Part shown: one piece after another, positions 17,212-25,836 of the stretch
Position numbering within the stretch: the first letter of the stretch is position 1
Layout: the number at the start of each line of letters is the position of its first letter
Assembly: GCF_016623615.1 (NCBI RefSeq)
Contig: NZ_JAEHFX010000008.1
Location: 172,778 to 236,777 of the forward strand
Source: Adhaeribacter terrigena
Lineage (GTDB): Bacteria; Bacteroidota; Bacteroidia; Cytophagales; Hymenobacteraceae
Reading direction: 5' to 3'
Length of the DNA: 64,000 nucleotides
Notes under the pieces: generated by a model
The model's database searches: none
What the model saw: only the letters and a program-made list of their open reading frames with translations
What the model was told of the DNA's origin: nothing
Position numbers and translations under genes: made by a program

Positions 17212-18615
17212 ATGAAATACGATGTAACTGTAATCGGTTCCGGACCTGGTGGCTACGTGGCGGCAATTCGTTGCGCCCAGCTGGGAATGAAAACCGCGAT
17301 AATCGAAAAATATTCGGTGCTGGGTGGTACCTGCTTAAACGTAGGTTGTATTCCTTCCAAAGCGCTTTTAGATTCTTCGGAGCATTTCCACAACGCTTCG
17401 CATACCTTTAAAGAGCACGGCATCGAGCTGGATAACCTGAAAGTAAACCTGGGGCAGATGATCAACCGCAAAAGCGGCGTTATTAAATCGAACAACGACG
17501 GGATTGCTTATTTAATGAAGAAAAACAAGATCGATGTTTATAACGGTCTGGGTTCTTTCGTAAGCAAAAACAAGATCAAAGTAATGCCGGAAGCCGGCGA
17601 AGCCCAGGAAATTGAAACCGAGAAAGTAATTATCGCTACCGGTTCCAAGCCTACCGTGCTGCCTTTCCTGCCGGTAGATAAAGAACGCATCATTACTTCC
17701 ACCGAAGCTTTAACTTTGAAAGAAGCTCCGAAGCACATGATCATCATTGGTGGTGGCGTTATCGGGCTGGAACTAGGTTCGGTGTATGCCCGCTTAGGTT
17801 CTAAAATCACGGTAGTAGAGTTCCTGGATTCCATCATTCCGACCATGGACCGTGCTTTGGGTAAAGAACTACAGCGCGTTTTGAAAAAGACTTTAGGCTT
17901 CGAATTCTTCTTCCAGCACAAAGTAACCGGCGCTACCAACGATGGCCAGAACGTGAAAGTAACCGCTGAAAATACCAAAGGCGAAACGGTTACCTTCGAA
18001 GGCGATTACTGCCTGGTTTCCATCGGTCGTAAACCTTACACCGAAGGCCTGAACCTGGAAGCAGCCGGTGTACAGATGGGCGAACGCGGTATGATTGCCG
18101 TGAACGATCACCTGGAAACCAACGTACCGGGTATTTTCGCCATTGGCGACGTGGTGCGTGGTGCGATGCTTGCCCACAAAGCCGAAGAAGAAGGCGTGCT
18201 GGTGGCAGAATACATGGCTGGCCAGAAACCGCACATCAATTACAACCTGATCCCGGGCGTGGTTTATACCTGGCCGGAAGTAGCTGGCGTTGGTTTTACC
18301 GAAGAACAACTGAAAGAACAAGGCCGCGCCTACAAAACCGGTTCGTTCCCGTTCAAAGCCTCCGGCCGCGCCAAAGCTTCCATGGATACCGATGGTTTCG
18401 TGAAAGTATTAGCCGATAAAACCACCGACGAAATTCTGGGCGTGCACATGATCGGGCCGCGGATTGCAGACTTAATTGCGGAAGCGGTTGTAGCCATGGA
18501 ATTCCGGGCTTCTGCCGAAGACATTGCCCGCATGAGTCACGCGCACCCAACCTATACCGAAGCCATGAAAGAAGCGTGTTTAGCCGCTACGGAAAACCGC
18601 GCCATTCATATTTAA
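17212..18615 (+). CDS. lpd: Dihydrolipoyl dehydrogenase (E3)
   Basis: This FAD enzyme reoxidises the lipoyl groups of the 2-oxoacid dehydrogenase complexes and the glycine cleavage system with NAD+. The 467-residue chain starts with the FAD fold (VTVIGSGPGGYVAAI) and has the redox disulfide Cys41-Cys46 in GGTCLNVGCIPSK. The NAD fold is at about 180 (MIIIGGGVIGLELGSVYARL), and the C-terminal catalytic motif is HAHPTYTEAMKEA. It sits directly after sucB, so it probably serves the 2-oxoglutarate complex and may also serve gcv. Confidence 0.96.
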   Translation: MKYDVTVIGSGPGGYVAAIRCAQLGMKTAIIEKYSVLGGTCLNVGCIPSKALLDSSEHFHNASHTFKEHGIELDNLKVNLGQMINRKSGVIKSNNDGIAYLMKKNKIDVYNGLGSFVSKNKIKVMPEAGEAQEIETEKVIIATGSKPTVLPFLPVDKERIITSTEALTLKEAPKHMIIIGGGVIGLELGSVYARLGSKITVVEFLDSIIPTMDRALGKELQRVLKKTLGFEFFFQHKVTGATNDGQNVKVTAENTKGETVTFEGDYCLVSIGRKPYTEGLNLEAAGVQMGERGMIAVNDHLETNVPGIFAIGDVVRGAMLAHKAEEEGVLVAEYMAGQKPHINYNLIPGVVYTWPEVAGVGFTEEQLKEQGRAYKTGSFPFKASGRAKASMDTDGFVKVLADKTTDEILGVHMIGPRIADLIAEAVVAMEFRASAEDIARMSHAHPTYTEAMKEACLAATENRAIHI

Positions 18616-18690
18616 CAGATTTGGAAATTTGAAGATGTGAAAATTTGAAAATGGTTTCAGATTAAACATCATCAGCTTTCTTTTACTGAA

Positions 18691-18728
18691 ATGCCTCCTG
18701 GTACTGCCATTCCGGGAGGTATTTTTTT
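18691..18728 (+). terminator. Intrinsic terminator after lpd
   Basis: ATGCCTCCTGG pairs with CCGGGAGGTAT, followed by seven T residues. Confidence 0.85.
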
Positions 18729-18733
18729 GCCCT

Positions 18734-18763
18734 GACTTTTTGGGTCTAAAACGATAGCGTTTT
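18734..18763 (-). repeat. A30 element
   Basis: Read on the minus strand: core AAAACGCTATCGTTTT (a perfect AAAACG..CGTTTT palindrome), six bases, arm AAAAAGTC. It follows the lpd terminator by five bases. Confidence 0.88.
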
Positions 18764-18949
18764 AAAGGCAGCCGGGGCGTACGGGTTGAAACCGTGAAAA
18801 TTATTTTTTTCAGGTAAAGGACCTAAACCCTAAACTATAGCCCTGCCTTGTCACGTCTTTCAAGGCGAGGAGCGCAACAACCCAAATGCTGCAAAAACGG
18901 TATGCAATTACACTCAAAAAGCCAAACCGGCTTTTGTAGAATGCAACCT

Positions 18950-20035
18950 ATGAAAAAACACCTCAATCTCGAATTCAACGGGAAATACAGCATCAATGCC
19001 GCCGGCAAGCACGTGCGCGACGGGCTTTCCACGGCCATTATTCTGGAAGATAGTCTTTGGATCGCCTGCGATGAAAGAAGCAGTTTAGAGCGGCTGACGA
19101 AAACCGATAAACAAACCTTCGGCAAGCATCAGTCTTTCGATCTGAAAAAATACCTGGAATTACCCGGCGGCGCTGACTGCGAAATTGATGTGGAAGGTTT
19201 AGGGTTCGATGATCATTATTTGTGGCTGGTAGGCTCGCACAGCCTGGCACGGAAAAAACCAAAAAAATCTGATCCACCGGAAAAGCAGATTAAGCGCTTG
19301 GCGAAAGTGAAAGATGATCCGAGCCGGTATTTGCTGGCGCGGATTCCGATGATCAGAAACCGCGAAACCGGCGAATTCGAGCTGCATAAATCCTGTGCCC
19401 ATCCCGATATTCCGAACGTAAAACTGCACGCTTCGCAGCTGGTAAGCTCCGGCGAGAAAAACAAACTCATGCAGGTGCTGGCTTCCGATATCCATTTGAA
19501 GCCTTTTATGCAGATCCCGGGCAAAGACAATGGCTTCGATATTGAAGGTTTAGCCCTGAGTAAAGAGAAAATCTACATCGGTTTGCGCGGTCCGGTTTTG
19601 CGGGGCTGGGCTATGATCCTGGAAGTGGAGATTGAGGAATCGAAGTCGGAACAATTCAAGCTGAAACCGATCGGCGAAGACGGTAAATTCTATAAAAAAC
19701 ATTTTTTACACCTGGAAGGCATGGGAATCAGGGAACTGCGGGTAGTGAAAAACGATCTGCTCATTCTGGCGGGCCCAACTATGGATCTGGATGGCACCAT
19801 TTCGGTTTACCGCTGGAAAGATGCAATGAAGCAGCAAGAAGCGGCTATTGTGCACCGGAAAGAACTCGAGCGCTTATTTGACGTGCCGCACGGTTCAGGC
19901 GAAACTTCCGGCCAGGATAAAGCAGAAGGCATGGCGCTTTACGACGATAACCACGTGTTAATTGTGTTCGATAGCCCCACCGATAAACGTAAACTCAGCG
20001 ATAACGGGGTGCAGGCCGATGTTTATAAGATCTGA
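18950..20035 (+). CDS. DUF3616 domain protein
   Basis: I start at the ATG 18950 (MKKHLNLEFNGKYSINAAGK); the frame is open upstream to 18848 but that part looks non-coding. The 361-residue protein has beta-propeller-like repeats with CEIDVEGLGFDDHYLWLVGS, NGFDIEGLALSKEKIYIGLR and KAEGMALYDDNHVLIVFDS, the repeated (D/E)xEGL pattern of the DUF3616 family. No signal peptide is seen. The function of the family is not known. The stop codon's last base is the first base of an A30 element. Confidence 0.8.
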   Translation: MKKHLNLEFNGKYSINAAGKHVRDGLSTAIILEDSLWIACDERSSLERLTKTDKQTFGKHQSFDLKKYLELPGGADCEIDVEGLGFDDHYLWLVGSHSLARKKPKKSDPPEKQIKRLAKVKDDPSRYLLARIPMIRNRETGEFELHKSCAHPDIPNVKLHASQLVSSGEKNKLMQVLASDIHLKPFMQIPGKDNGFDIEGLALSKEKIYIGLRGPVLRGWAMILEVEIEESKSEQFKLKPIGEDGKFYKKHFLHLEGMGIRELRVVKNDLLILAGPTMDLDGTISVYRWKDAMKQQEAAIVHRKELERLFDVPHGSGETSGQDKAEGMALYDDNHVLIVFDSPTDKRKLSDNGVQADVYKI

Positions 20036-20064
20036 AAACGCTATGCTTTTAGCTTGAAAAACTA
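20035..20064 (+). repeat. A30 element starting in a stop codon
   Basis: Core AAAACGCTATGCTTTT, six bases, arm AAAAACTA. Its first A is the last base of the TGA at 20033-20035. Confidence 0.88.
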
Positions 20065-20161
20065 CTTCTAAACGGTAAGGATTTAGCTTTCAAAACTGCC
20101 GGTACGGGGTTAAAAACAGACTTGCAGCAATTTCGTAAGCAGCAGTACAAACGAAATTGCT

Positions 20162-21409
20162 TTGTACCTAAAAATTACCCTCTGCTTTTTGCTGTTTTTG
20201 CTGCAGGCTTCCTGCACAGAATTGCGGGCTTATTCCATCCTTACGCACCAGGCCATGATCGATGCCGCCTGGGAAAAAGAACTGGTACCGGTCCTGGAAA
20301 AGCGGTTTCCGGGCGCAACGCTCCAGGAACTAAAAGATGCGCACGCGTATGCTTACGGCGGCGCCATTATGCCCGATATGGGGTATTATCCCTTTGGAAG
20401 CCGCTTTTTTACCGACTTAGTGCATTACGTACGAACCGGTGATTTTACCCAAAACCTTATTTCCGAAGCAACGAACCGCAACGAACTGGCTTTTGCTTTG
20501 GGCGCGCTGGCGCATTACCACGGCGATATTCAGGGGCATAAACTAGGAACCAACCGAAGCGTACCGCTGATTTACCCTGAAACCCGCAAATACTTTGGCG
20601 AAGTGGTTACTTACGAAGAAGATCCGGTGGCACATATGCGTATGGAATTCGGGTTTGATGTGTTGCAGGCGGCGCGCGGTAATTATGCGCCTCAGGCTTA
20701 CCGCGATTTTATTGGCTTTAAAGTAGCCGGGGAAGTACTGGAACGTGCTTTTTATAAAACCTACGGGCTAAAATTGAAACAAACTTTTGTGTATGTGCCG
20801 CTGGCAGCGTTCGTTTTCAAAATTGCGGTGAAAGCAGTTTTGCCGCAGGTCACCAAAATTGGCTGGGAGTGGGTAGATAAAGATGCTATGAAAAATGAAG
20901 GCAGCGCTGCCGACCAGGAAGTAGCGCATCTGCTACGCAAAAGCAGTTTTAACGAATTGTTTAGCCGGAAAAACGATGAGCCGGGCATTTCGGCGCGGAT
21001 CTTGGCGGCGGTTTTCCGGTTTGTGCCCAAGATCGGGATCCTGGAACCGCTCCATTTCGAAATTCCCACGCCCGAAGCCGAAAGCTTGTTTGCCATAAGT
21101 TTTGCGACTGCCCTGCAAGATTACCAGCTTTCATTACAGAACCTGCCGGAAAGTTTGCCGAACCTGCAAGACTACGATCTCGATACCGGTTATCGGGCGG
21201 AATTAGGGCACTATAAACTGGCTGACCATGCGTTTGCGCGCCTGCTGGTAAAACTCTCCGACGACAATTTCGAAACTGCATCTGCAACGTTACGCGCCGA
21301 CGGCCTCCAATATTTTACTAATCTATCGCCGCCGCCAGATTTTCGTCTGGAAAAGAAACGTTATCGTAAAACCAGAGCCAGCCTGCAAATGCTGCAGCAA
21401 ACCAAATAA
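20162..21409 (+). CDS. Secreted zinc-dependent phospholipase C-like protein, TTG start
   Basis: The only start that keeps the signal peptide (MYLKITLCFLLFLLQASCTELRAYS) is TTG at 20162; no in-frame ATG exists back to a stop at 20111. ASC at residues 16-18 could also be a lipobox. The 415-residue protein has YSILTHQAMIDAAW, GGAIMPDMGYYPFGS and FALGALAHYHGDIQGHK, the spaced His and Asp motifs of the zinc-dependent phospholipase C / S1-P1 nuclease fold. It probably acts in the periplasm or outer membrane. The substrate is not determined. Confidence 0.78.
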   Translation: MYLKITLCFLLFLLQASCTELRAYSILTHQAMIDAAWEKELVPVLEKRFPGATLQELKDAHAYAYGGAIMPDMGYYPFGSRFFTDLVHYVRTGDFTQNLISEATNRNELAFALGALAHYHGDIQGHKLGTNRSVPLIYPETRKYFGEVVTYEEDPVAHMRMEFGFDVLQAARGNYAPQAYRDFIGFKVAGEVLERAFYKTYGLKLKQTFVYVPLAAFVFKIAVKAVLPQVTKIGWEWVDKDAMKNEGSAADQEVAHLLRKSSFNELFSRKNDEPGISARILAAVFRFVPKIGILEPLHFEIPTPEAESLFAISFATALQDYQLSLQNLPESLPNLQDYDLDTGYRAELGHYKLADHAFARLLVKLSDDNFETASATLRADGLQYFTNLSPPPDFRLEKKRYRKTRASLQMLQQTK

Positions 21410-21426
21410 AACCAGGCCGGAAATAA

Positions 21427-21456
21427 AAAATGGTATCCTTTTCTGGTCAAAAACCC
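21427..21456 (+). repeat. A30 element
   Basis: Core AAAATGGTATCCTTTT, six bases, arm AAAAACCC, 18 bases after the stop of the previous gene. Confidence 0.8.
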
Positions 21457-21498
21457 GTAAAATGCTGCGATCTTCTCCCGTAACAAACCAATTCTGTT

Positions 21499-22224
21499 TT
21501 GAAACCTGAAAATAAAGAAAAATCGAGCAAACTGCCTTTATACATTACGCTTGGCGTAGTAGGAACCGTGTTTGCGCTTTACTTTTTCTGGCCGCCCTTT
21601 GCCGGTTTTCTAAGCGAAGCCTGGTCGGTGCTGAAGACCGGCGACCAGCAGAAAATATCAGCCTGGGTAGAACAATTTGGCTATTGGGGGCCGCTGGTCA
21701 TCATTCTTTTTATGATCGTGCAGATGTTTATGGTGGTGGTAAATGTGCTGGCTATCATCATTATTACCATCCTGGTTTACGGTCCGGTTTGGGGTAGTTT
21801 AATTGCTTTTTCGGGCATCATGCTGGCTTCTATAATCGGCTACGGCGTTGGGCGTTGGGCCGGAGTGGCGCTGGTGCACAAATTACTGGGCGTGAAAGCG
21901 GCTACAAAAGTGGAAGCGCAGGTAGACCGCTACGGTTATTGGGCCGTTGCCATTGCGCGCGTAATTCCGGTTATCTCTAATGATGCGATCAGCTTTGTAG
22001 CCGGTTCTACGGGCCTGGGTTTCTGGAAATTTTTAGGAGCAACCACCGCCGGAGTCGTGCCGCTTATTACCCTTATCGCCTTCATCGGCAACGATTCAAA
22101 AAGCCTTACCACCGGCCTTATCTGGCTTTCCGCCATTGGAATTACCGCCTTCCTGATATTTTATTTCTACGATAAGCACAAACGTAAAACCGAAGTGGCC
22201 CCACCGGAACCGGGAAAACGTTAG
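21499..22224 (+). CDS. VTT-domain (TVP38/TMEM64, DedA-related) membrane protein, TTG start
   Basis: Translation must start at TTG 21499 (MKPENKEKSSKLPLYITLG), since a stop lies 18 bases upstream and no ATG intervenes. The 241-residue protein has about five membrane helices and the VTT core (VNVLAIIIITILVYGPVWGS, then GYGVGRWAGVALVHKLLG and ARVIPVISNDAISFVAGSTG). Family members are membrane proteins implicated in lipid scrambling or transport. The last two codons and the stop (AAACGTTAG) are inside an A30 element. Confidence 0.85.
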   Translation: MKPENKEKSSKLPLYITLGVVGTVFALYFFWPPFAGFLSEAWSVLKTGDQQKISAWVEQFGYWGPLVIILFMIVQMFMVVVNVLAIIIITILVYGPVWGSLIAFSGIMLASIIGYGVGRWAGVALVHKLLGVKAATKVEAQVDRYGYWAVAIARVIPVISNDAISFVAGSTGLGFWKFLGATTAGVVPLITLIAFIGNDSKSLTTGLIWLSAIGITAFLIFYFYDKHKRKTEVAPPEPGKR

Positions 22225-22244
22225 GATTTAAGCACAAAAAAGTC
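22215..22244 (+). repeat. A30 element containing a stop codon and docked on a terminator
   Basis: Core AAAACGTTAGGATTTA contains the TAG of the VTT gene; six bases follow, and the arm AAAAAGTC is the left stem of the terminator at 22236-22279. Confidence 0.8.
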
Positions 22245-22279
22245 CCGGAACTTCTGGTATGAAATTCCGGGACTTTTTT
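22236..22279. terminator. Bidirectional intrinsic terminator
   Basis: AAAAAAGTCCCGGAA pairs perfectly with TTCCGGGACTTTTTT around a 14-base loop. It serves the converging genes at 22224 and 22323. Confidence 0.92.
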
Positions 22280-22322
22280 AATTGAAAGTTTAATCTATAA
22301 CGGTTAGTGGTTTAATCTACGT

Positions 22323-22979
22323 TTAGTGGCTTCCCGCCGAACTGCCTTCTTCATTCGGGTTCTGGCGGGTTCTTGGCGGGAATTCGCCGCCGTGCTGATG
22401 GTCGCCGCCGCTTTTTAGTTTTGCGGGAGGCGTGCCGCCTTCGTAGCCTTCATAATCTTCCGGGTTTCCGGAAGTGCCGCTGCTGCCACTGCTGCCTTTA
22501 GCGTTGTTTTTTACCCAGGCAGAAGGGTTATTGCCTCTGTGCGGGTCGTTGTATGTAGATGGAGCATGTTTATGTTCCTGCGACCCGTGCCCGGCACCAC
22601 CGCTGCTTTTACCGCCACCCGAACCATCGGATTTACCACCTTCGTGGTTGGTGGTTCCGGTCTGGCGACGCACGGTTTCATCCTGCTCACCTGTTACTTT
22701 ATGTATGCGGTAATCGTCGCCGAGGTGCAGCCCGGTGCCGCGTTCTTCCGGCGTCTGGTCGTTGCTGGAACCATCTTTTAAACTGCCGGCGCCATGCACA
22801 TCGCCGGCGCTGGTATGCGAGCGGATGCCCGTGTTCGTTTCTTCGGCTTTAGCGCCCTGTTCGCCGGCCATGCTGCTGCGTTCGCCTGGCCCGCCACCCT
22901 GACGGTCTGATTTTGTTCCTTCGCCTTCTAAATGATTCCGGTGACCGCGTTCGCCACTTTCGTTCTTATGATTTTTCAT
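22323..22979 (-). CDS. Disordered Gly/Ser/His-rich hydrophilic protein
   Basis: I do not recognise a family. The 218-residue chain has no hydrophobic segment and is dominated by Gly, Ser, Glu, Asp, Lys and His (HKNESGERGHRNHLEGEGTK, GSGGGKSSGGAGHGSQEHKH, EDYEGYEGGTPPAKLKSGGD). It should be largely unfolded, similar in composition to hydrophilins and desiccation-response proteins. That role is inference from composition. Codon use is like the neighbours and a strong terminator follows, so it is likely real. Confidence 0.7.
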   Translation of the reverse strand: MKNHKNESGERGHRNHLEGEGTKSDRQGGGPGERSSMAGEQGAKAEETNTGIRSHTSAGDVHGAGSLKDGSSNDQTPEERGTGLHLGDDYRIHKVTGEQDETVRRQTGTTNHEGGKSDGSGGGKSSGGAGHGSQEHKHAPSTYNDPHRGNNPSAWVKNNAKGSSGSSGTSGNPEDYEGYEGGTPPAKLKSGGDHQHGGEFPPRTRQNPNEEGSSAGSH

Positions 22980-23099
22980 AGTTGTAATCAGTAAAGTTAA
23001 ACATCGGCTTGGCTTTGAGTGCGTTGCCGTAAGAGCAATTTACGCAAGCCCGGCGCGCAGGTTCGGCTAGTCGTTTCGAATCAGGTGTACTATTTAGAA

Positions 23100-23129
23100 A
23101 AAACGGTAGCACTTTGAGGCGAAAAACTC
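23100..23129 (+). repeat. A30 element
   Basis: Core AAAACGGTAGCACTTT, six bases, arm AAAAACTC. It lies in the divergent gap between 22979 and 23255. Confidence 0.82.
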
Positions 23130-23254
23130 AGTATTAGAAAAATGAAAAATAATTGCAACCTAAACCTGTAAAATAGCGGTATAGCATTCCGGGCTTACTG
23201 CAAAATTTAGCTTAAAAAGGCCGGCTAATTTTCATCCTTTAACTTTCAAAAATT

Positions 23255-23545
23255 ATGGAAAATAAAACGAACAAGCCAAACCAGGCTCAGTCTTCAGCGC
23301 AAAATGCTGCTTCTGCTTCTAATAAAAGCAATGCTTTTAATATGGAAGCTTTAACCGGCATGTTAGGCAACGGTCAAATTCCGGAAAAAATAAAGCAATA
23401 TAGTGATATGGCAATTAAAAAAGTGAATAGCCTTAGCACTACGCAAAAAGTAATTGGCGGTGCTTTGCTGGTTTTAGGCGCCGGTTATTTATCGAAGCGT
23501 TCAAAAATGAACTTCAGCGGCATTGCCGGCAGACTTAAGCGATAA
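23255..23545 (+). CDS. Small hypothetical protein with one hydrophobic segment (96 aa)
   Basis: A polar Asn/Gln/Ser/Ala-rich N-terminus (residues 1-32) is followed by an amphipathic stretch (IPEKIKQYSDMAIKKVNSLS) and one hydrophobic segment (VIGGALLVLGAGYLS, about 66-80), then a basic tail ending GRLKR. It is probably membrane-associated. No known function. It starts in front of a convergent msrA with a strong shared terminator. Confidence 0.65.
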   Translation: MENKTNKPNQAQSSAQNAASASNKSNAFNMEALTGMLGNGQIPEKIKQYSDMAIKKVNSLSTTQKVIGGALLVLGAGYLSKRSKMNFSGIAGRLKR

Positions 23546-23568
23546 GCTTTTCAGGAATTAACTTACAT

Positions 23569-23606
23569 AAGAAAGCCCGGCGCTATTACAGCGCCGGGCT
23601 TTCTTG
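23569..23606. terminator. Bidirectional intrinsic terminator
   Basis: AAGAAAGCCCGGCGC pairs with GCGCCGGGCTTTCTT between the converging genes at 23545 and 23651. Confidence 0.9.
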
Positions 23607-23650
23607 TATTTATGGTTGCGCCTGCTTTAATAGTCGAGCCCGGGCTTCAT

Positions 23651-24136
23651 TTATTTGGTAAGTACGTTTATGCAATTCGTAAAGCCTCTTTTTTCCAGGT
23701 ATTGCTGGTGGTACTCTTCGGCTTTATAAAATACCCCGGCCGCCGAAATCTCGGTTACAATAGGCTGGTTCCGGTAAATTTCGGATTGCTGAAGCAAAGC
23801 TTTGGATATCTGGGCGGCTTCTTTCTGCGCCTGGTTGTGGTAAAATATGGCTGAACGGTATTGTGCGCCAATATCCGGCCCCTGACGATTGAGGGTGGTA
23901 GGGTTATGCTGTTGCCAGAAAACGTCAAGCAGATCCTGATAAGAAATGCGTGCCGGATCATAGGTAATCTCTACTGCTTCGGCGTGCTCAGTTTTATCTG
24001 AACAAATCTCTTCGTAGGTAGGGTTTTCGGTTATGCCCCCTATATAACCAACGCAGGTAGCTTTTACCCCGTCTAATTGGCGGAAAATGGCTTCTACCCC
24101 CCAAAAACAACCCGCTGCAAAAGTGGCCTTCTCCAT
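23651..24136 (-). CDS. msrA: Peptide methionine-S-sulfoxide reductase
   Basis: The 161-residue protein reduces methionine-S-sulfoxide in proteins and repairs oxidative damage. It has the catalytic motif GCFWG with Cys10, then GVKATCVGYIGG, TYEEICSDKTEHAEAVEITY, FWQQHNPTTLNRQGPDIGAQ and EEYHQQYLEKRG, all typical MsrA blocks in the right order. No msrB is fused or adjacent. The ATG at 24136 gives the normal cytoplasmic form without a signal peptide. Confidence 0.96.
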   Translation of the reverse strand: MEKATFAAGCFWGVEAIFRQLDGVKATCVGYIGGITENPTYEEICSDKTEHAEAVEITYDPARISYQDLLDVFWQQHNPTTLNRQGPDIGAQYRSAIFYHNQAQKEAAQISKALLQQSEIYRNQPIVTEISAAGVFYKAEEYHQQYLEKRGFTNCINVLTK

Positions 24137-24329
24137 GAATATACTAATATTGTAATGTATTATTTTTTTAAAACTTTAGGCTTACTTACGTAATTTATTG
24201 GGTATCAGGTTACCAAAATGTTTCGTTAAAGTAAAATTTCAAACTTTTTAAACTTCTGTAGCTGGCATGTTTCCATGGGTTTACCCTCAATTATGCGATC
24301 AGAGATAAGTGGCAGCTTATAACTTTAAA

Positions 24330-24359
24330 GAGTTTTTCGCGCTAAAAGCCTAGCGTTTT
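24330..24359 (-). repeat. A30 element
   Basis: Read on the minus strand: core AAAACGCTAGGCTTTT, six bases, arm AAAAACTC, in the divergent gap between msrA and 24430. Confidence 0.88.
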
Positions 24360-24429
24360 CTTCCGCGGGTCTGCGGCCGGAAGCATTAATTTTAAACCTT
24401 CGGTACAATTCTCAAATCTGGTAATTTCT

Positions 24430-24948
24430 ATGCTCGATTTTTTGAACACGTTGATCGGTCCGGATTCTAAGGACATTTTATGGTGGCAAATGGGGGTGCG
24501 CGGTATTCTTGTGTTTTTGTTAACGCTGTTTATGGTGCGTTACGGCGACCGGCGGATTTTCAGCAAAAGTACCGCACTGGATCTTGTTCTGGCCATTATT
24601 TTGGGTTCCATTTTAAGCCGCGCCATTACCGGTAATTCGCCGTTTTTTGCCACTCTTTTCACAGCCCTTTTGCTTGTCGGTTTTCACTGGCTGCTGGCCA
24701 TGACTTCGTTTCATATAAAGGGCTTCGGGAAATATGTGAAGGGAAGGGAAACGCAGCTTATTAAAGATGGCAACCTGCTCTGGAATAAAATGGAACAGGA
24801 AAAGATAAGCCTGAACGATCTGTACGAAGCTTGCCGGAAAAGTAAAATGCAAGACCTGACAAATGTGAAGGATGCTTTCTTTGAGCGGAGCGGCGACATC
24901 AGTTTGATTCCTTTCGGCAAAGATGAAAAACCGGCTCCGAAAACCTGA
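24430..24948 (+). CDS. YetF/DUF421-like membrane protein
   Basis: The 172-residue protein has three N-terminal membrane helices (about 20-38, 50-65 and 70-90), then a soluble domain. The pattern VRGILVFLLTLFMVRYGDRR, FSKSTALDLVLAIILGSILS and GRETQLIKDGNLLWNKM followed by LYEACRKSKMQDLTNVKDAF is that of the DUF421 (YetF) family. In spore formers members influence germination; elsewhere the role is unknown. It stands alone on the plus strand. Confidence 0.8.
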   Translation: MLDFLNTLIGPDSKDILWWQMGVRGILVFLLTLFMVRYGDRRIFSKSTALDLVLAIILGSILSRAITGNSPFFATLFTALLLVGFHWLLAMTSFHIKGFGKYVKGRETQLIKDGNLLWNKMEQEKISLNDLYEACRKSKMQDLTNVKDAFFERSGDISLIPFGKDEKPAPKT

Positions 24949-25061
24949 ATGCCGCCGGCGCGTTATTAGAGCAGGTTCCGATCGGGTTTTACAGCCAGGG
25001 AACAGCCAGAGATAAGAATTATTATTCCTGCACTTATTTACCCAGCCATAAAAAACTTACT

Positions 25062-25553
25062 ATGAAAAAGAATAAACGGAAAAAGAGTACCGGCGCTGCC
25101 AGTAACCGCGTGCTGATATCACTGGCCGGTGGCCTGGCAGGTGCCTGTGCCCTGACGCTGGTGCACGAAACCATGCGCCGCCTGCACCCGGATGCGCCCC
25201 GGATGGATCTGCTGGGCATGCGGGCAATTGCCCAAACCATGCGCGCCGCCAACGCCGAACCACCTGCCGAAGAAAAATTGTTCGGTATAACCATGGTTGG
25301 CGATATTGTGGCCAATGCTTTGTACTACAGCCTGGTGGGCAGCAATAGAAATGCCTGGCTTCGCGGCTCCCTGCTTGGGTTGGCCGGTGGGTTAGGGGGC
25401 GTGGTGCTTCCCGGGCCAATGGGTTTGGGCACGGCGCCAAGTGGCCGCACCACCCAAACCAAAGTCATGACGGTGGCCTGGTACTTTTTGGGTGGTTTAG
25501 CCGCCGCCGCTGCCGCCCGTGGTATGGATAATCTTCTTAGCAGTAACCGCTGA
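25062..25553 (+). CDS. Hypothetical membrane protein (163 aa)
   Basis: I do not recognise the family. A very basic start (MKKNKRKKSTGAASNR) is followed by hydrophobic, glycine- and alanine-rich segments at about 17-36, 85-100, 107-130 and 143-158 (GSLLGLAGGLGGVVLPGPMG, WYFLGGLAAAAAARG). It is likely an inner-membrane protein with three or four helices. The stop is followed by a strong terminator. Confidence 0.7.
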   Translation: MKKNKRKKSTGAASNRVLISLAGGLAGACALTLVHETMRRLHPDAPRMDLLGMRAIAQTMRAANAEPPAEEKLFGITMVGDIVANALYYSLVGSNRNAWLRGSLLGLAGGLGGVVLPGPMGLGTAPSGRTTQTKVMTVAWYFLGGLAAAAAARGMDNLLSSNR

Positions 25554-25573
25554 CATATTGAATAACAGGCATG

Positions 25574-25607
25574 AAAAAGCCGGCTCTGAGCAAAGAGCCG
25601 GCTTTTT
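25574..25607. terminator. Bidirectional intrinsic terminator
   Basis: AAAAAGCCGGCTCT pairs perfectly with AGAGCCGGCTTTTT between converging genes. Confidence 0.92.
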
Positions 25608-25648
25608 GTTTTATAAATGTAGCTGTTCTTGTGACGTTACTTAAAAAA

Positions 25649-25828
25649 TTAAGCGCTTTTGCGACCGGAGCCGCTTTTTTTGCCGCCGTGGTCGTGTTTG
25701 TTTACCGTGGCCCAGGCGCGTTTTTCGGCTTCTTCATGGTTTAAGCCTTTTTTCTCGTAACTTTCTTCAATGTGTTCGGCCTGCCGCTTTTGTTTATCGG
25801 TATAGGCAGATTTATCTCCTCTTGGCAT
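25649..25828 (-). CDS. 59-residue KGG-type small basic protein (so-called plasmid stabilization protein family)
   Basis: The minus strand from ATG 25826-25828 to TAA 25649-25651 encodes MPRGDKSAYTDKQKRQAEHI, then EESYEKKGLNHEEAEKRAWA, TVNKHDHGGKKSGSGRKSA. This is a widespread small family (MPRGDKSxYTDKQxRxAEHI...RAWATVN...GGxKSGSG) often labelled plasmid stabilization protein without evidence. The chain is helical, charged and soluble. Its start codon lies in the sequence AAAACGCTATG, an A30-type core, so the repeat supplies the ATG. Confidence 0.85.
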   Translation of the reverse strand: MPRGDKSAYTDKQKRQAEHIEESYEKKGLNHEEAEKRAWATVNKHDHGGKKSGSGRKSA

Positions 25829-25836
25829 AGCGTTTT
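25807..25836 (-). repeat. A30 core supplying a start codon
   Basis: Read on the minus strand: core AAAACGCTATGCCAAG with an exact AAAACGCTA, but the second half and arm (AAATCTGC) are coding sequence and poorly conserved. Confidence 0.5.
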
